Source of the DNA: Burkholderia sp. BCC0322
Lineage (GTDB): Bacteria > Pseudomonadota > Gammaproteobacteria > Burkholderiales > Burkholderiaceae
Assembly (NCBI RefSeq): GCF_902833045.1
Contig: NZ_CADFDU010000001.1
Coordinates: 1,133,927 to 1,197,926, forward strand
Reading direction: 5' to 3'
DNA: 64,000 bases
Below the pieces are notes generated by a model, which did not search any database, was not told where the DNA came from, and saw only the letters and a list, made by a program, of their open reading frames with translations. The position numbers and the translations under genes are program-made. The first letter of the stretch is position 1; every line of letters starts with the position of its first letter. Positions 23,778 through 32,096 of this stretch are shown piece by piece.

Positions 23778-25643
23778 CTAGTCGCCGCGTGGTTGACGAG
23801 CACGGTTCGTGCCCGGGGCGGAGAACGTGCCGCCGTCGCCAAGCGCGACGTCGATCACGACGGGATCGTGATCCGATGACCGGTACGCGTCGGGTGCGTA
23901 ATAAGTCGACCGTTGCGCGGACGTTTTGTAATCGGGCACGGGTTGCAGGGCAACCGGTTCGTCGGCGTTGATGTGCCAGACGTGCACCGCCTTCACGCGC
24001 GCGGCGAGCACCGGCGTTGCGAGCGCGTGGTCGAGGCTGCCCGCTTCGCCGCGAAATACGTAGCTGTACGCAGCATCGCCGACGAAGCGGGCCACCAGGT
24101 TCGCGTAGCCGCGCGATTCGAGCGCGCGCACCGGATCTTCCTTCGCGTAGCTGTTCAGGTCGCCGATCAGGAGCACGCCATCGGCCGTGGTGCCGGTCGG
24201 CGACGTGGCGAGCCAATCGGCGACGCGCGCGGCGGCTCGCGTGCGCGCTGCATTCCAGCAGCCCTGGCCGTCCGACTGGTCGCGATCGATGCCGGTCGCG
24301 TCCGGGCAGTTCTTCGATTTCAGGTGATTGACCGCGACCGTGAAGGCGCGCGTGCCGCCGATGCGCCGGAATGTCTGCGCGAGCGGCGGGCGGTGCCGGC
24401 CGCCGAGTGCGACGGTCGCGGCGCGCCCGGCCGGCTCGACCGTGCGGCTGTCGTACAGCAGAGCGACCGCGATCGCGTCGCGGCCGAGCCGCGCGGTGCC
24501 GGGATCGACGGCGCGCCAGCCGTCGCCGAGTTGCGCGGCGAGACGCCGCACGGCGCTCGCGTCGCCGTAGCCGTTGTTCGCGATTTCCATCAGCCCGATC
24601 ACGTCGGCACGCAGCGCGCGCAATGCCGCGACGATCTTCGTCTCCTGCCGCGCGAACGCGGCGGGCGTTTTCGCACCGCGATTGGCCGCGGCATCGAATC
24701 CGCCACCGTTCCCGTCGCCGTTGAAATAGTTGAATACGTTGAACGACACGATGCGCACGTCGGCATCGGGATGCCGGGCCGGCGCATCGGTACGCGGGTT
24801 CGCGGCGGCATCGAACACCGGCGCCGCGCCGGCAACCGGTTGCAGCCGCCACGTGCCGTAACGCAGTTCGATCACGCCTTCGACGCCGCGTACCGTGTAG
24901 CCTGCGCGCAGCGTGTTGACGGCGCTCAGCGCGGGCGGCGGATAGCGCACGGTGGCGGGATCGCGGCGGTTCGAGCCGTCGTCGAGCACGATGCGGTTGC
25001 GTGCGTTCGCTGTCGCGATCGCGGCGGCCTCGGCCGGCGGTGCGACGTGGGTCGGGATGCGCAGCCGGCCGTTGCTGAGGACGACGCTGCCGTAGCGGCC
25101 GAGTTCGTGGGTATCGCTGACCGTCAGGGTTTGCGGCAGGCGCACCCGCATGCCTTCGAGCGCGCTTAGCACGGATAGCGAGGCGACCGGCAGCGTGAGC
25201 GTGGCAGGTGTGACTGTCTGCCCGCGTGCGCAGACGGTCACGCCGCCCGACAGCGTGAATTGGGTCCGGCCGTATTGCTCGTCGACCCGGCCCGTGAGAT
25301 GCACGAGATCGCCGGCCTTCGCGCGTGCGTTCGGCGCATACACGAACACGCCTTCCGGGATGCCCGGCCGGTGCCGTCGCTGTGCGTCGGCCTGCTGGAC
25401 GAAGAAGCCGCCGAGGCCGTCGGCACCGCCGAACGCCGACGTGACGACCGCTTCGATCGAGGTTGTTTGACCGGCCAGCGGCGACGGGCCGCCGGCGCTG
25501 CGGAGTTCGGCAATCGGCGTGGTTGCGCCGCCGCAGCCGGCGCTGACCGGCGGCGCGGCCGTGGCCGGCCGGGCAGCGAGGCCGGCGAGCGTAGCCAGGG
25601 CGATGAACGGTGCAATGGCGAGCGGGCCAAGCAGGGGTGACAT
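23778..25643 (-). CDS. ExeM/NucH-type secreted endonuclease/exonuclease/phosphatase
   Basis: A 621-residue protein starting at MSPLLGPL with a Sec signal peptide cut near residue 32 (ATAAPP). An OB-fold-like region of about 200 residues (IAELRSAGG, GGFFVQQADA) precedes the EEP nuclease domain from about 265: RIVSFNVFNYF, DVIGLMEIANNGY with the metal-binding Glu, NHLKSKNCP, LLIGDLNSY and SSDHDPVVIDV with the catalytic Asp-His. All core catalytic residues look intact. It should be an extracellular DNA/RNA-degrading enzyme, perhaps used in biofilm remodelling or phosphate recovery. The longer frame upstream lacks a signal peptide and was rejected. Confidence 0.88.
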   Translation of the reverse strand: MSPLLGPLAIAPFIALATLAGLAARPATAAPPVSAGCGGATTPIAELRSAGGPSPLAGQTTSIEAVVTSAFGGADGLGGFFVQQADAQRRHRPGIPEGVFVYAPNARAKAGDLVHLTGRVDEQYGRTQFTLSGGVTVCARGQTVTPATLTLPVASLSVLSALEGMRVRLPQTLTVSDTHELGRYGSVVLSNGRLRIPTHVAPPAEAAAIATANARNRIVLDDGSNRRDPATVRYPPPALSAVNTLRAGYTVRGVEGVIELRYGTWRLQPVAGAAPVFDAAANPRTDAPARHPDADVRIVSFNVFNYFNGDGNGGGFDAAANRGAKTPAAFARQETKIVAALRALRADVIGLMEIANNGYGDASAVRRLAAQLGDGWRAVDPGTARLGRDAIAVALLYDSRTVEPAGRAATVALGGRHRPPLAQTFRRIGGTRAFTVAVNHLKSKNCPDATGIDRDQSDGQGCWNAARTRAAARVADWLATSPTGTTADGVLLIGDLNSYAKEDPVRALESRGYANLVARFVGDAAYSYVFRGEAGSLDHALATPVLAARVKAVHVWHINADEPVALQPVPDYKTSAQRSTYYAPDAYRSSDHDPVVIDVALGDGGTFSAPGTNRARQPRGD

Positions 25644-25846
25644 GGGGCGGTCCACAGGAAGAAAATCCGACGGTTCGGGAGGACATCTTGACGGCAAAAT
25701 GTCCGGAAGCGGCCGAATTGGCCGTCCGGCCAGTACCGATTGGCCGACGATGCAAGCCGCACGGCGGCTGCTACGCTTTTGCATCGGTCGGCGCATCCCG
25801 ATCGCGCAGCGAACGCTGCCGCGCCCCGTTCCCACAGGAGAAGCCC

Positions 25847-26200
25847 ATGTCTTACATGCTGTTGATTGTCGAGCCGACCGACCAGCGCGCCGAACGCACA
25901 CTCGACGAAGGTCAGGCGCTGTACGCGCGGATGGTCGATTTCGCCGAGACGCTCAAGGCGCGCGGCGTGCTGCGCGGCGTCGAGTCGCTGGAGCGCGCTG
26001 AGCGCGGTACGCGCGTGCAGGTGCGCGACGGCGAGACGCGCCTGCTCGACGGCCCGTTCGCGGAGGCGAAGGAGATGGTCGGCGGCTTCTTCATCGTCGA
26101 CGTCGACACGCGCGAGGAAGCGATCGAGATCGCGCGCCAGTGTCCGGCCGCGCAATGGTGCACGGTCGAGGTGCGCGCGGTCGGTCCGTGCTTTTTGTGA
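25847..26200 (+). CDS. YCII-related DGPF-domain protein, first copy
   Basis: A 117-residue protein of the YCII/DGPF family: MSYMLLIVEP at the N-terminus and LLDGPFAEAKEMVGGFFIVDVD with the DGPF motif near residue 66. Small dimeric ferredoxin-like proteins of this type regularly sit beside ECF42 sigma factors; their biochemical role is unknown. The ribosome site is AGGAG. It is the first of three small genes (YCII, YCII, VOC) preceding the sigma-factor gene, all in one direction, with a 125-bp gap before the second copy. Confidence 0.88.
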   Translation: MSYMLLIVEPTDQRAERTLDEGQALYARMVDFAETLKARGVLRGVESLERAERGTRVQVRDGETRLLDGPFAEAKEMVGGFFIVDVDTREEAIEIARQCPAAQWCTVEVRAVGPCFL

Positions 26201-26325
26201 AGGCCGCGACTCGGTATTTACCCTGATGTGTCGCGGAATATGTCGATCCGGTTGTCTTCCGGCCGTCGTCCGGATAAGGCGCCGAAGAATGGGCGTCGCC
26301 TTTCAACGACGACAAGGAGTGAACG

Positions 26326-26745
26326 ATGCGATTCATGATCATGATTCGGGCGAACGCCGTCAGCGAGTCCGACGCGTTGCCGGACAACCGGCTGGTCGAG
26401 GCCATGACCGTCTATCACGAGGAATTGGCCAGGGCCGGCGTGCTGCTCGACGCGAACGGGCTGCGCCCGAGCGCGAACGGCTGGCGCGTGCGCTACTCGG
26501 GCGGCAAGGGCACCGTGGTCGACGGCCCGTTCGCCGAAACGAAGGAGCTGATTGCCGGCTATACGCTGATCCAGGTGCGTTCGCGCGACGAAGCGCTCGA
26601 ATGGACGCGCCGGTTCCCCGCGCCGTTCGGCGCCGAGATGGATTGCGAGATCGAGGTGCGGCCGCTGTTCGAGCTTGACGACCTCACGCCGAGCGACGCG
26701 GTCGAGCGGTTTCGCGAACTCCACGTCGGCCGTACCAGCGCCTGA
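26326..26745 (+). CDS. YCII-related DGPF-domain protein, second copy
   Basis: A 139-residue paralogue of the preceding gene: MRFMIMIRAN at the N-terminus and VVDGPFAETKELIAGYTLIQV near residues 65-85. The C-terminal extension is longer (MDCEIEVRPLFELDDLTPSDAVERFREL). Two divergent DGPF proteins in a row are common in ECF42 loci. It has an AAGGAG ribosome site and is 41 bp from the VOC gene, so probably belongs to the same transcript as the sigma factor. Target and ligand unknown. Confidence 0.88.
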   Translation: MRFMIMIRANAVSESDALPDNRLVEAMTVYHEELARAGVLLDANGLRPSANGWRVRYSGGKGTVVDGPFAETKELIAGYTLIQVRSRDEALEWTRRFPAPFGAEMDCEIEVRPLFELDDLTPSDAVERFRELHVGRTSA

Positions 26746-26786
26746 TTGACTGCCCACCTGAATCCAACCTCACCGGAGCACCCGAC

Positions 26787-27203
26787 ATGCACAAGATGGT
26801 CTTCATCAACCTGCCCGTGGCCGACCTGCCGCGCTCGAAGGCGTTCTACCAGGCGCTCGGCTTCGAAGTCGTGCCGGCCTATACCAACGACCAGGCCGCT
26901 TGCATCAAGATCAGCGACACGATCTTCGCGATGCTGCTCGTGCGCCCGTTTTTCCAGACGTTCACCGGCAAAACCATCATCGATCCGGCAACGCAGGTGC
27001 AGGTCCTGTCGTGCCTGTCGTGCGAAAGCCGCGCCGAAGTCGACGCGATCGTCGCAAAAGCGCTGGCGGCCGGCGGGACCGCGCCGCAAGCGCCGCGCGA
27101 GTACCCGAACATGTACGGCCACGGGTTCGACGATCCGGACGGCCATGCATGGGAGCTGATGGCCATGCCGCTGGACGCGTCCGCCGAGGGGCAGGCGTCG
27201 TGA
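26787..27203 (+). CDS. VOC-superfamily (glyoxalase-like) protein
   Basis: A 138-residue vicinal-oxygen-chelate fold protein: MVFINLPVADLPRSKAFYQALGFE is the first beta-alpha-beta-beta-beta module, and GFDDPDGHAWELMAMP is the typical end of the second. It resembles the PhnB/glyoxalase-like group that accompanies ECF sigma genes and may carry a metal site. It stops within the GTG start of the sigma gene (GTGA), indicating translational coupling. Substrate unknown. Confidence 0.86.
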   Translation: MHKMVFINLPVADLPRSKAFYQALGFEVVPAYTNDQAACIKISDTIFAMLLVRPFFQTFTGKTIIDPATQVQVLSCLSCESRAEVDAIVAKALAAGGTAPQAPREYPNMYGHGFDDPDGHAWELMAMPLDASAEGQAS

Positions 27204-28465
27204 CGCGTGAGGCGACTCACCGTGCGATTGAAGCGGTCTGGCGGATCGAGGCGCCCAAGATCATCGCGCGCGCCGCGCGTGTGGTGCGCGACGTCGGCGT
27301 GGCCGAGGAACTGGCGCAGGACACGCTCGTCGCGGCGCTCGAGCACTGGCCCGTCGACGGCGTGCCCGACAACCCGGCGGCATGGCTGATGACGGCCGTG
27401 AAGCGTCGCGCACTCGATCGTGTCCGTCAGGAGTCGCTCCACGCGGCGAAGCGCGACCAGCTCGGCCACGAGATGGACGCGCTCGAAGCGCACGTCGTTC
27501 CCGACATCGCGGAGGCGTTCGCCGACGCGAGCGACGACATCGGCGACGACCTGCTGCGGCTGATCTTCACGTCGTGCCACCCGGTGCTGTCGACCGATGC
27601 GCGCGTCGCGCTCACGCTGCGGCTGCTCGGCGGGCTGACGACGGGCGAGATCGCGCGCGCGTTCCTGACGCCCGAGCCGACGATCGCGCAGCGGATCGTG
27701 CGCGCCAAGCGCACGCTCGCGGCGGCGCACGTGCCGTTCGAGGTGCCGGCTGCCGATGCGCGGCCCGCGCGGCTCGCGTCGGTGCTCGAAGTGATCTATC
27801 TCGTGTTCAACGAAGGCCATGCGGCGACCTCGGGCGACGACTGGACGCGCCCGGCGCTGTGCGACGAGGCGTTGCGGCTCGGCCGCGTGCTGGCCGGGCT
27901 GGCGCCGGACGAAAGCGAGGTGCTCGGGCTCGTCGCGCTGATGGAACTGCAGGCGTCGCGCATGCATGCGCGCATCGACGCGCAGGGCCGGCCCGTGCTG
28001 CTGCTCGACCAGGATCGCAGCCGCTGGGATCCGCTGCTGATCCGGCGCGGCCTCGCGGCGCTCGAACGCGCGACGAAGCTCGGCGGCGTACGCGGGCCGT
28101 ATGCGCTGCAGGCCGCGCTGGCGGCCTGCCATGCGCGCGCGCGGCAGGCGTCGGATACGGACTGGGCGCAGATCGTCGCGCTGTATGACGCGCTTGCCGA
28201 AGTCGCACCGTCGCCCGTCGTCGAGCTGAATCGCGCGGTGGCCGTGGGGATGGCGTTCGGGCCCGCTGCGGCGCTCGAACTCGTCGACGCGCTGCGCGAC
28301 GATCCCGCGCTCGCGCGCTATCACTGGCTGCCGAGCGTGCGCGGCGACCTGCTGGCGAAGCTGGGCCGCGCCGACGAGGCGAAGGTCGAATTCCGCCGCG
28401 CGGCGGAACTGACGCGCAACGAGCGCGAACGCGAATTGCTGCTCAGGCGCGCGACGGACGCATGA
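27200..28465 (+). CDS. ECF42-type RNA polymerase sigma factor with C-terminal extension
   Basis: A 421-residue sigma factor. Sigma-2 (EELAQDTLVAALEHWP, NPAAWLMTAVKRRALDRVRQ) and sigma-4 (LGGLTTGEIARAFLTPEPTIAQRIVRAKRTL near 150-180) are followed by a long C-terminal domain (about 190-421, VLEVIYLVFNEGHAAT, PYALQAALAACHARA, NRAVAVGMAFG). This extension and the upstream DGPF genes define the ECF42 group, which usually lacks an anti-sigma factor; the extension is thought to control activity. The GTG start overlaps the VOC stop. A 28-copy heptamer array begins 19 bp after the stop. Confidence 0.9.
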   Translation: MTREATHRAIEAVWRIEAPKIIARAARVVRDVGVAEELAQDTLVAALEHWPVDGVPDNPAAWLMTAVKRRALDRVRQESLHAAKRDQLGHEMDALEAHVVPDIAEAFADASDDIGDDLLRLIFTSCHPVLSTDARVALTLRLLGGLTTGEIARAFLTPEPTIAQRIVRAKRTLAAAHVPFEVPAADARPARLASVLEVIYLVFNEGHAATSGDDWTRPALCDEALRLGRVLAGLAPDESEVLGLVALMELQASRMHARIDAQGRPVLLLDQDRSRWDPLLIRRGLAALERATKLGGVRGPYALQAALAACHARARQASDTDWAQIVALYDALAEVAPSPVVELNRAVAVGMAFGPAAALELVDALRDDPALARYHWLPSVRGDLLAKLGRADEAKVEFRRAAELTRNERERELLLRRATDA

Positions 28466-28484
28466 CCCACGCAGCACGCGCGCA

Positions 28485-28680
28485 CCCCAAGCCCCGAGCC
28501 CCGAGCCCCGAGCCCCGAGCCCCGAGCCCCGAGCCCCGAGCCCCGAGCCCCGAGCCCCGAGCCCCGAGCCCCGAGCCCCGAGCCCCGAGCCCCGAGCCCC
28601 GAGCCCCGAGCCCCGAGCCCCGAGCCCCGAGCCCCGAGCCCCGAGCCCCAAGCCCCAAGCCCCAAGCCCCAAGCCCCAGG
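28485..28680. repeat. 28-unit heptamer tandem repeat (CCCCGAG), potential G-quadruplex
   Basis: The array is 196 bp, exactly 28 units of 7 bp in phase: one CCCCAAG, twenty-two CCCCGAG, four CCCCAAG and a closing CCCCAGG. Seven is not a multiple of three, so every frame stays open and encodes 7-residue repeats (EPRAPSP on the plus strand, GLGARGS on the minus), which explains several spurious ORFs. On the minus strand it reads GGGG every 7 nt with CTC spacers, a dense G-quadruplex motif; the plus strand could form an i-motif. Near-perfect units suggest recent expansion and variable copy number. Confidence 0.97.
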
Positions 28681-28869
28681 CGCGCCCGGCAGCGCGCCCC
28701 CCGTCCCGCCAAGCACTATCGCCCGGATTGAAAAAGCCTATTGGGGGATGCGAACGCGAGCGCCTAGATTGAAGAGCACGATGCGCGTGCCCCGGCACAC
28801 GCATCGTTCCCCACATACCTGATCGGCCCGGCTTCGCATGCGGCCGCGCCGACTCGAATGGAGGCGCAA
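28681..28869. other. Leader region of rubrerythrin with a hairpin at 28779-28806
   Basis: About 190 bp between the heptamer array and the rubrerythrin gene. It contains an inverted repeat CGATGCG-c-GTGCC / GGCAC-a-CGCATCG at 28779-28806 with a tight loop. No T-run follows directly. It may terminate upstream transcription or shape the rubrerythrin leader. No gene is seen. Confidence 0.45.
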
Positions 28870-29292
28870 ATGGCTCAGCTCAAGGGCAGCAAAACCGAAG
28901 AGAACCTGAAGGCCGCATTCGCGGGCGAATCGCAGGCGAACCGGCGCTATCTGTATTTCGCTTCGAAGGCTGACGTCGAGGGCCAGAACGACGTCGCTGC
29001 GCTGTTCCGCTCGACCGCCGAAGGCGAAACCGGCCATGCGCACGGCCATCTCGAATACCTGGAAGCCGTCGGCGATCCGGCAACGGGCTTGCCGTTCGGT
29101 TCATCGCGGCAGAATCTCGAATCGGCGATCGCCGGCGAAACGCACGAATACACCGACATGTATCCGGGCATGGCAAAGACGGCGCGCGACGAGGGCTTCG
29201 ACGAAATCGCGAACTGGTTCGAGACGCTCGCGAAGGCTGAACGCAGCCACGCGAACCGCTACACGAAGGCGCTGGACAGTCTCGTCGACTGA
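28870..29292 (+). CDS. Rubrerythrin without rubredoxin domain (ferritin-like diiron protein)
   Basis: A 140-residue ferritin-like four-helix protein. Diiron ligands are visible: [12 protein letters not shown] (Glu), [14 protein letters not shown] (Glu and His), [11 protein letters not shown] (Glu) and [11 protein letters not shown] (Glu and His). The C-terminal rubredoxin domain of classical rubrerythrin is absent, so it needs another electron donor, possibly the Fe-S protein encoded next. It probably reduces hydrogen peroxide. The ATG has a GGAGGC site. It is the first gene of a conserved trio with the Fe-S and DUF3501 genes. Confidence 0.92.
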   Translation: MAQLKGSKTEENLKAAFAGESQANRRYLYFASKADVEGQNDVAALFRSTAEGETGHAHGHLEYLEAVGDPATGLPFGSSRQNLESAIAGETHEYTDMYPGMAKTARDEGFDEIANWFETLAKAERSHANRYTKALDSLVD

Positions 29293-29412
29293 CGGGCCGC
29301 CCGCGGGCCGCACGGCAGGCCGTGCGACCGGCAAGCGGCCGGCTGTTCGTTCATCGCTGCCCGCATCGTGCGGGCGGCGCTGGCGCGCATGCGCGCCACG
29401 CTGGAGCGCCCC

Positions 29413-30750
29413 ATGCCCCACAAGGAAGGCAGTCTCGAAGCCCCGACCCGGCATCCGCTCGACTGGCAGTCCGATGCGTTCTACGACCAGGCCGCGATCG
29501 ATGAGGAAATGACGCGCGTGTTCGACATCTGCGCCGGGTGTCGGCGCTGCGTGTCGTTGTGCGGCGCGTTTCCGACGCTGTTCGATCTGGTCGACGACAC
29601 GCCGATGGGCGATATCGAGGAGGTGCCGAAGGAAGCGTTCGGCAAAGTCGTCGACCAGTGCTACCTGTGCGACCTCTGCTACATGACGAAATGCCCGTAC
29701 GTGCCGCCGCATGCATGGAACGTCGACTTCCCGCACCTGATGCTGCGCGGCAAGGCCGCGCGCTACAAGCGTGGCGAAGCGACGCTGCGCGACAAGGTGC
29801 TGTCGAACACCGACGCGCTCGGCCACTTCGCCGGCATTCCGATCGTCACGCAGACGGTGAACGCGGTGAACCGCACGCCGCCCGCGCGCCACGCGCTCGA
29901 GGCGACACTCGGTGTCGATCGCCATGCGTGGCTGCCGGAATTCGCGCCGCGCAAGTTCCGGCGCACGGCGAGGCCCTCGGACGGCTTGCCCGTGCGCGAC
30001 GGCGAACGCACGCCCGGCAAGGTCGCGATCTATGCGACCTGCTACGTGAATTTCAACGAGCCCGGCATCGGCCACGACCTGCTCGCGATCCTCGCGCACA
30101 ACGACATCCCGTACGAACTCGTCACGCGCGAGGCCTGCTGCGGGATGCCGCTGCTCGAGCAGGGCAATCTGGCCGGCGTGGCCGCGAAGAAGGACGTGAA
30201 CCTGCCCGTGCTCGAACGCTATGCACGCGAAGGCTATGCGCTGATCGGCGCGATCCCGAGCTGCGTGCTGATGTACAAGAGCGAGCTGCCGCTGATGTTC
30301 CCCGGCGACGAAGCAGTGCGCGCGGTGGCCGAAGCATTCTGGGATCCGTTCGAATACGTGATCGCTCGGCATCGCGACGGACTGCTGAAGACCGATTTCA
30401 AGACGGGCCTCGGCACCGTGTCGTATCACGTGCCGTGCCATGCGCGCGTGCAGAACATCGGCCGCAAGACGGCCGACGCGCTGTCGCTCGTGCCCGATAC
30501 ACGCGTGAATGTCGTCGAGCGCTGCTCGGGCCACGCGGGCACGTTCGGCGTGAAGAAGGAATTTCACGCGGACGCGATGCGGATCGGCGGGCCCGTGTTC
30601 AAGGCGATGGCCGAACCGCAGCCGGATTTCGTGTCGTCGGACTGCGCGCTGGCCGGCCATCACATCGTGCAGGGCATCGACGACAAGGGGTTGCCATCCG
30701 CGCCGCTCGCCCATCCGCTCACGCTGCTGCGCCGCGCGTACGGCATCTGA
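29413..30750 (+). CDS. GlpC/HdrD-like protein with two 4Fe-4S clusters and CCG domains
   Basis: A 445-residue protein. Two 4Fe-4S motifs lie at CAGCRRCVSLC (about residues 40-50) and CYLCDLCYMTKCP (about 81-93). Cysteine-rich CCG-type segments follow at REACCGMPL (near 240) and at YHVPCHARVQ with VERCSGHAGTFG (near 340-380). It resembles GlpC and the heterodisulfide-reductase-related Fe-S subunits. No flavin partner is encoded nearby; given its neighbours it may pass electrons to the rubredoxin-less rubrerythrin. ATG at 29413 is preceded by GGAG. The third gene follows after 31 bp. Confidence 0.85.
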   Translation: MPHKEGSLEAPTRHPLDWQSDAFYDQAAIDEEMTRVFDICAGCRRCVSLCGAFPTLFDLVDDTPMGDIEEVPKEAFGKVVDQCYLCDLCYMTKCPYVPPHAWNVDFPHLMLRGKAARYKRGEATLRDKVLSNTDALGHFAGIPIVTQTVNAVNRTPPARHALEATLGVDRHAWLPEFAPRKFRRTARPSDGLPVRDGERTPGKVAIYATCYVNFNEPGIGHDLLAILAHNDIPYELVTREACCGMPLLEQGNLAGVAAKKDVNLPVLERYAREGYALIGAIPSCVLMYKSELPLMFPGDEAVRAVAEAFWDPFEYVIARHRDGLLKTDFKTGLGTVSYHVPCHARVQNIGRKTADALSLVPDTRVNVVERCSGHAGTFGVKKEFHADAMRIGGPVFKAMAEPQPDFVSSDCALAGHHIVQGIDDKGLPSAPLAHPLTLLRRAYGI

Positions 30751-30781
30751 GCCGCCGCCGGCCGACCCACGAGGCTCTCCC

Positions 30782-31363
30782 ATGACGTTGACCCGCGATT
30801 CCCTGCTGACGCTCGAAGCGTACGCGAAGATCCGCAAGGCCGAACACGCGCGGCTCGTCGCGTACAAGCGCCGCCGCGCGGTGGCGCTCGGCAATCACCT
30901 GCGCTTGCTGTTCGAGGACGAGACGACGATCCGCTATCAGATCCAGGAGATGCTGCACATCGAGAAGATCTTCGACCAGGCCGGCATCGAAGGCGAACTG
31001 GAAGCGTATCTGCCGCTCGTGCCCGACGGCACGAACCTGAAGGCGACGATGCAGATCGAGTACGAGCACGAGCTCGAACGGCGCGCGGCGCTCGCGCGGC
31101 TGATCGGTATCGAGGATCGGGTGTACCTGCAGGTCGACGGGCATGCGAGCGTCTACGCGATCGCCGACGAGGATCTCGAGCGCGACAACGCCGAGAAGAC
31201 GTCGGCCGTGCACTTCCTGCGCTTCGAGCTCGACGCGCCGATGCGCGCGGCGCTCAAGGGCGGCGCGGCGCTGTCGATCGGCTGCGATCACCCGGCCTAC
31301 ACGATGCCGGCGCAGCGCGTGGACGCGGACGTGACCGCCTCGCTCGCCGGCGATCTGCGCTGA
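30782..31363 (+). CDS. DUF3501 family protein
   Basis: A 193-residue soluble protein. It matches DUF3501: IRKAEHARLVAYKRRRAVALG near the N-terminus and RYQIQEMLHIEKIFD near 53-67. The family is found almost only next to rubrerythrin and the Fe-S protein, as here, but has no known activity. It is the third gene of the trio and is probably a dedicated partner in peroxide handling or electron transfer. The ORF ends before a long intergenic region. Confidence 0.88.
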   Translation: MTLTRDSLLTLEAYAKIRKAEHARLVAYKRRRAVALGNHLRLLFEDETTIRYQIQEMLHIEKIFDQAGIEGELEAYLPLVPDGTNLKATMQIEYEHELERRAALARLIGIEDRVYLQVDGHASVYAIADEDLERDNAEKTSAVHFLRFELDAPMRAALKGGAALSIGCDHPAYTMPAQRVDADVTASLAGDLR

Positions 31364-31701
31364 CGCGTCCGCTGTACGTCCGACACGTCCGACCCACCGC
31401 CGTCCCTTTTTCCGTTCCGACCCGAAACGGGAAGTCCGTCGCCGATGCGGCGCGACTGCTCGCCTGCCGCCGTGACGATGTAACAAGCGTCGCGAGTTTG
31501 CGCGCGGCGAAAAATGTGCATCGTGCGTCACCGTGCTTTCATCACTCGCAGAGAAACAATAAGAATATTGTGCACGGAGATAATTTAAATCGACCGAATT
31601 TGAATGATTTACCGATTCGTGAATATCTTGTTACGCTTTTTTCCCTGATTTACCGATGTCGGGAAGCAATGCGCGGGATTGTTGCCGGCAGGGAGTGAGG
31701 T

Positions 31702-31762
31702 GGCCCGAAAATGCCCATGAAAAGGTAGTCTTCATGGGCTGCGGAGCCCCGCCAGACGGGCC
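31702..31762 (+). ncRNA. Possible structured RNA, three-way junction
   Basis: GGCCCG (31702-31707) can pair with CGGGCC (31757-31762). Inside lie a 9-bp perfect hairpin GCCCATGAA / TTCATGGGC with 9-nt loop (31713-31739) and a short GCGG-AGCC-CCGC hairpin (31741-31752). Together they form a compact three-way junction. I could not match it to a riboswitch class I know. It is upstream of the promoter proposed at 31866, so it would belong to a separate transcript. Strand is not certain. Confidence 0.4.
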
Positions 31763-31865
31763 TTTGCAGCGTCGGGCATAAAGATCGCGCAAAAAAATTC
31801 AAGCGTAAATACATTGCGCACCCATGGCTGGTTGTTTCAGTGCGTAACATTAAGTCATTGTCATA

Positions 31866-31893
31866 TTGAGATAAACCCTAGGGATGGTATGCT
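31866..31893 (+). promoter_or_regulatory. Putative sigma-70 promoter for the transposase-domain gene
   Basis: TTGAGA (31866-31871) and TATGCT (31888-31893) are separated by 16 bp. The spacer contains the palindrome CCCTAGGG (31876-31883), a possible operator. A transcript from here would have a leader of about 195 nt with a long hairpin. Confidence 0.45.
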
Positions 31894-31944
31894 TCGTGCA
31901 CAAAAATTCCCACATTGGAGTGAGACCGTGATTTGTGCGTCATT

Positions 31945-31986
31945 GCCGGGAATGGCGGCACCGTGAAAGTGCGGTGCCGCGCCGGC
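31945..31986 (+). other. Leader hairpin upstream of the transposase-domain gene
   Basis: GCGGCACCG (31955-31963) pairs perfectly with CGGTGCCGC (31972-31980) around an 8-nt loop, extended by an outer GCCGG / CCGGC (31945-31949 / 31982-31986). No T-run follows. It would lie in the 5' leader, about 110 nt before the start codon. Confidence 0.5.
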
Positions 31987-32096
31987 ATGCACAACGTCGG
32001 ATAACCATAATGTGCAACCTGGCCGCCCCGCGACGCGATGTGTCGCGACGGCGCCGCCAATCGCAGCCCCGGCCTGGCTGCGTGGAGAGATCTACT

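Larger units (their letters stand above)
31364..32096. other. 733-bp intergenic region with several potential RNA structures
   Basis: A long gap between DUF3501 and the transposase-domain gene. The stretch 31540-31660 is AT-rich, unlike the surroundings. It holds the three-way-junction-like element (31702-31762), a sigma-70-like promoter (31866-31893) and a long hairpin in the leader (31945-31986). Small frames here lack ribosome sites and are not counted as genes. Confidence 0.6.

Noticed and set aside
28321-28816. Long glycine/leucine/arginine repeat ORFs on the minus strand and an EPRAPSP repeat ORF on the plus strand
   Set aside because: They arise because a 7-bp repeat keeps all frames open. 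No ribosome site precedes them, and they overlap the sigma-factor gene or the DNA array.
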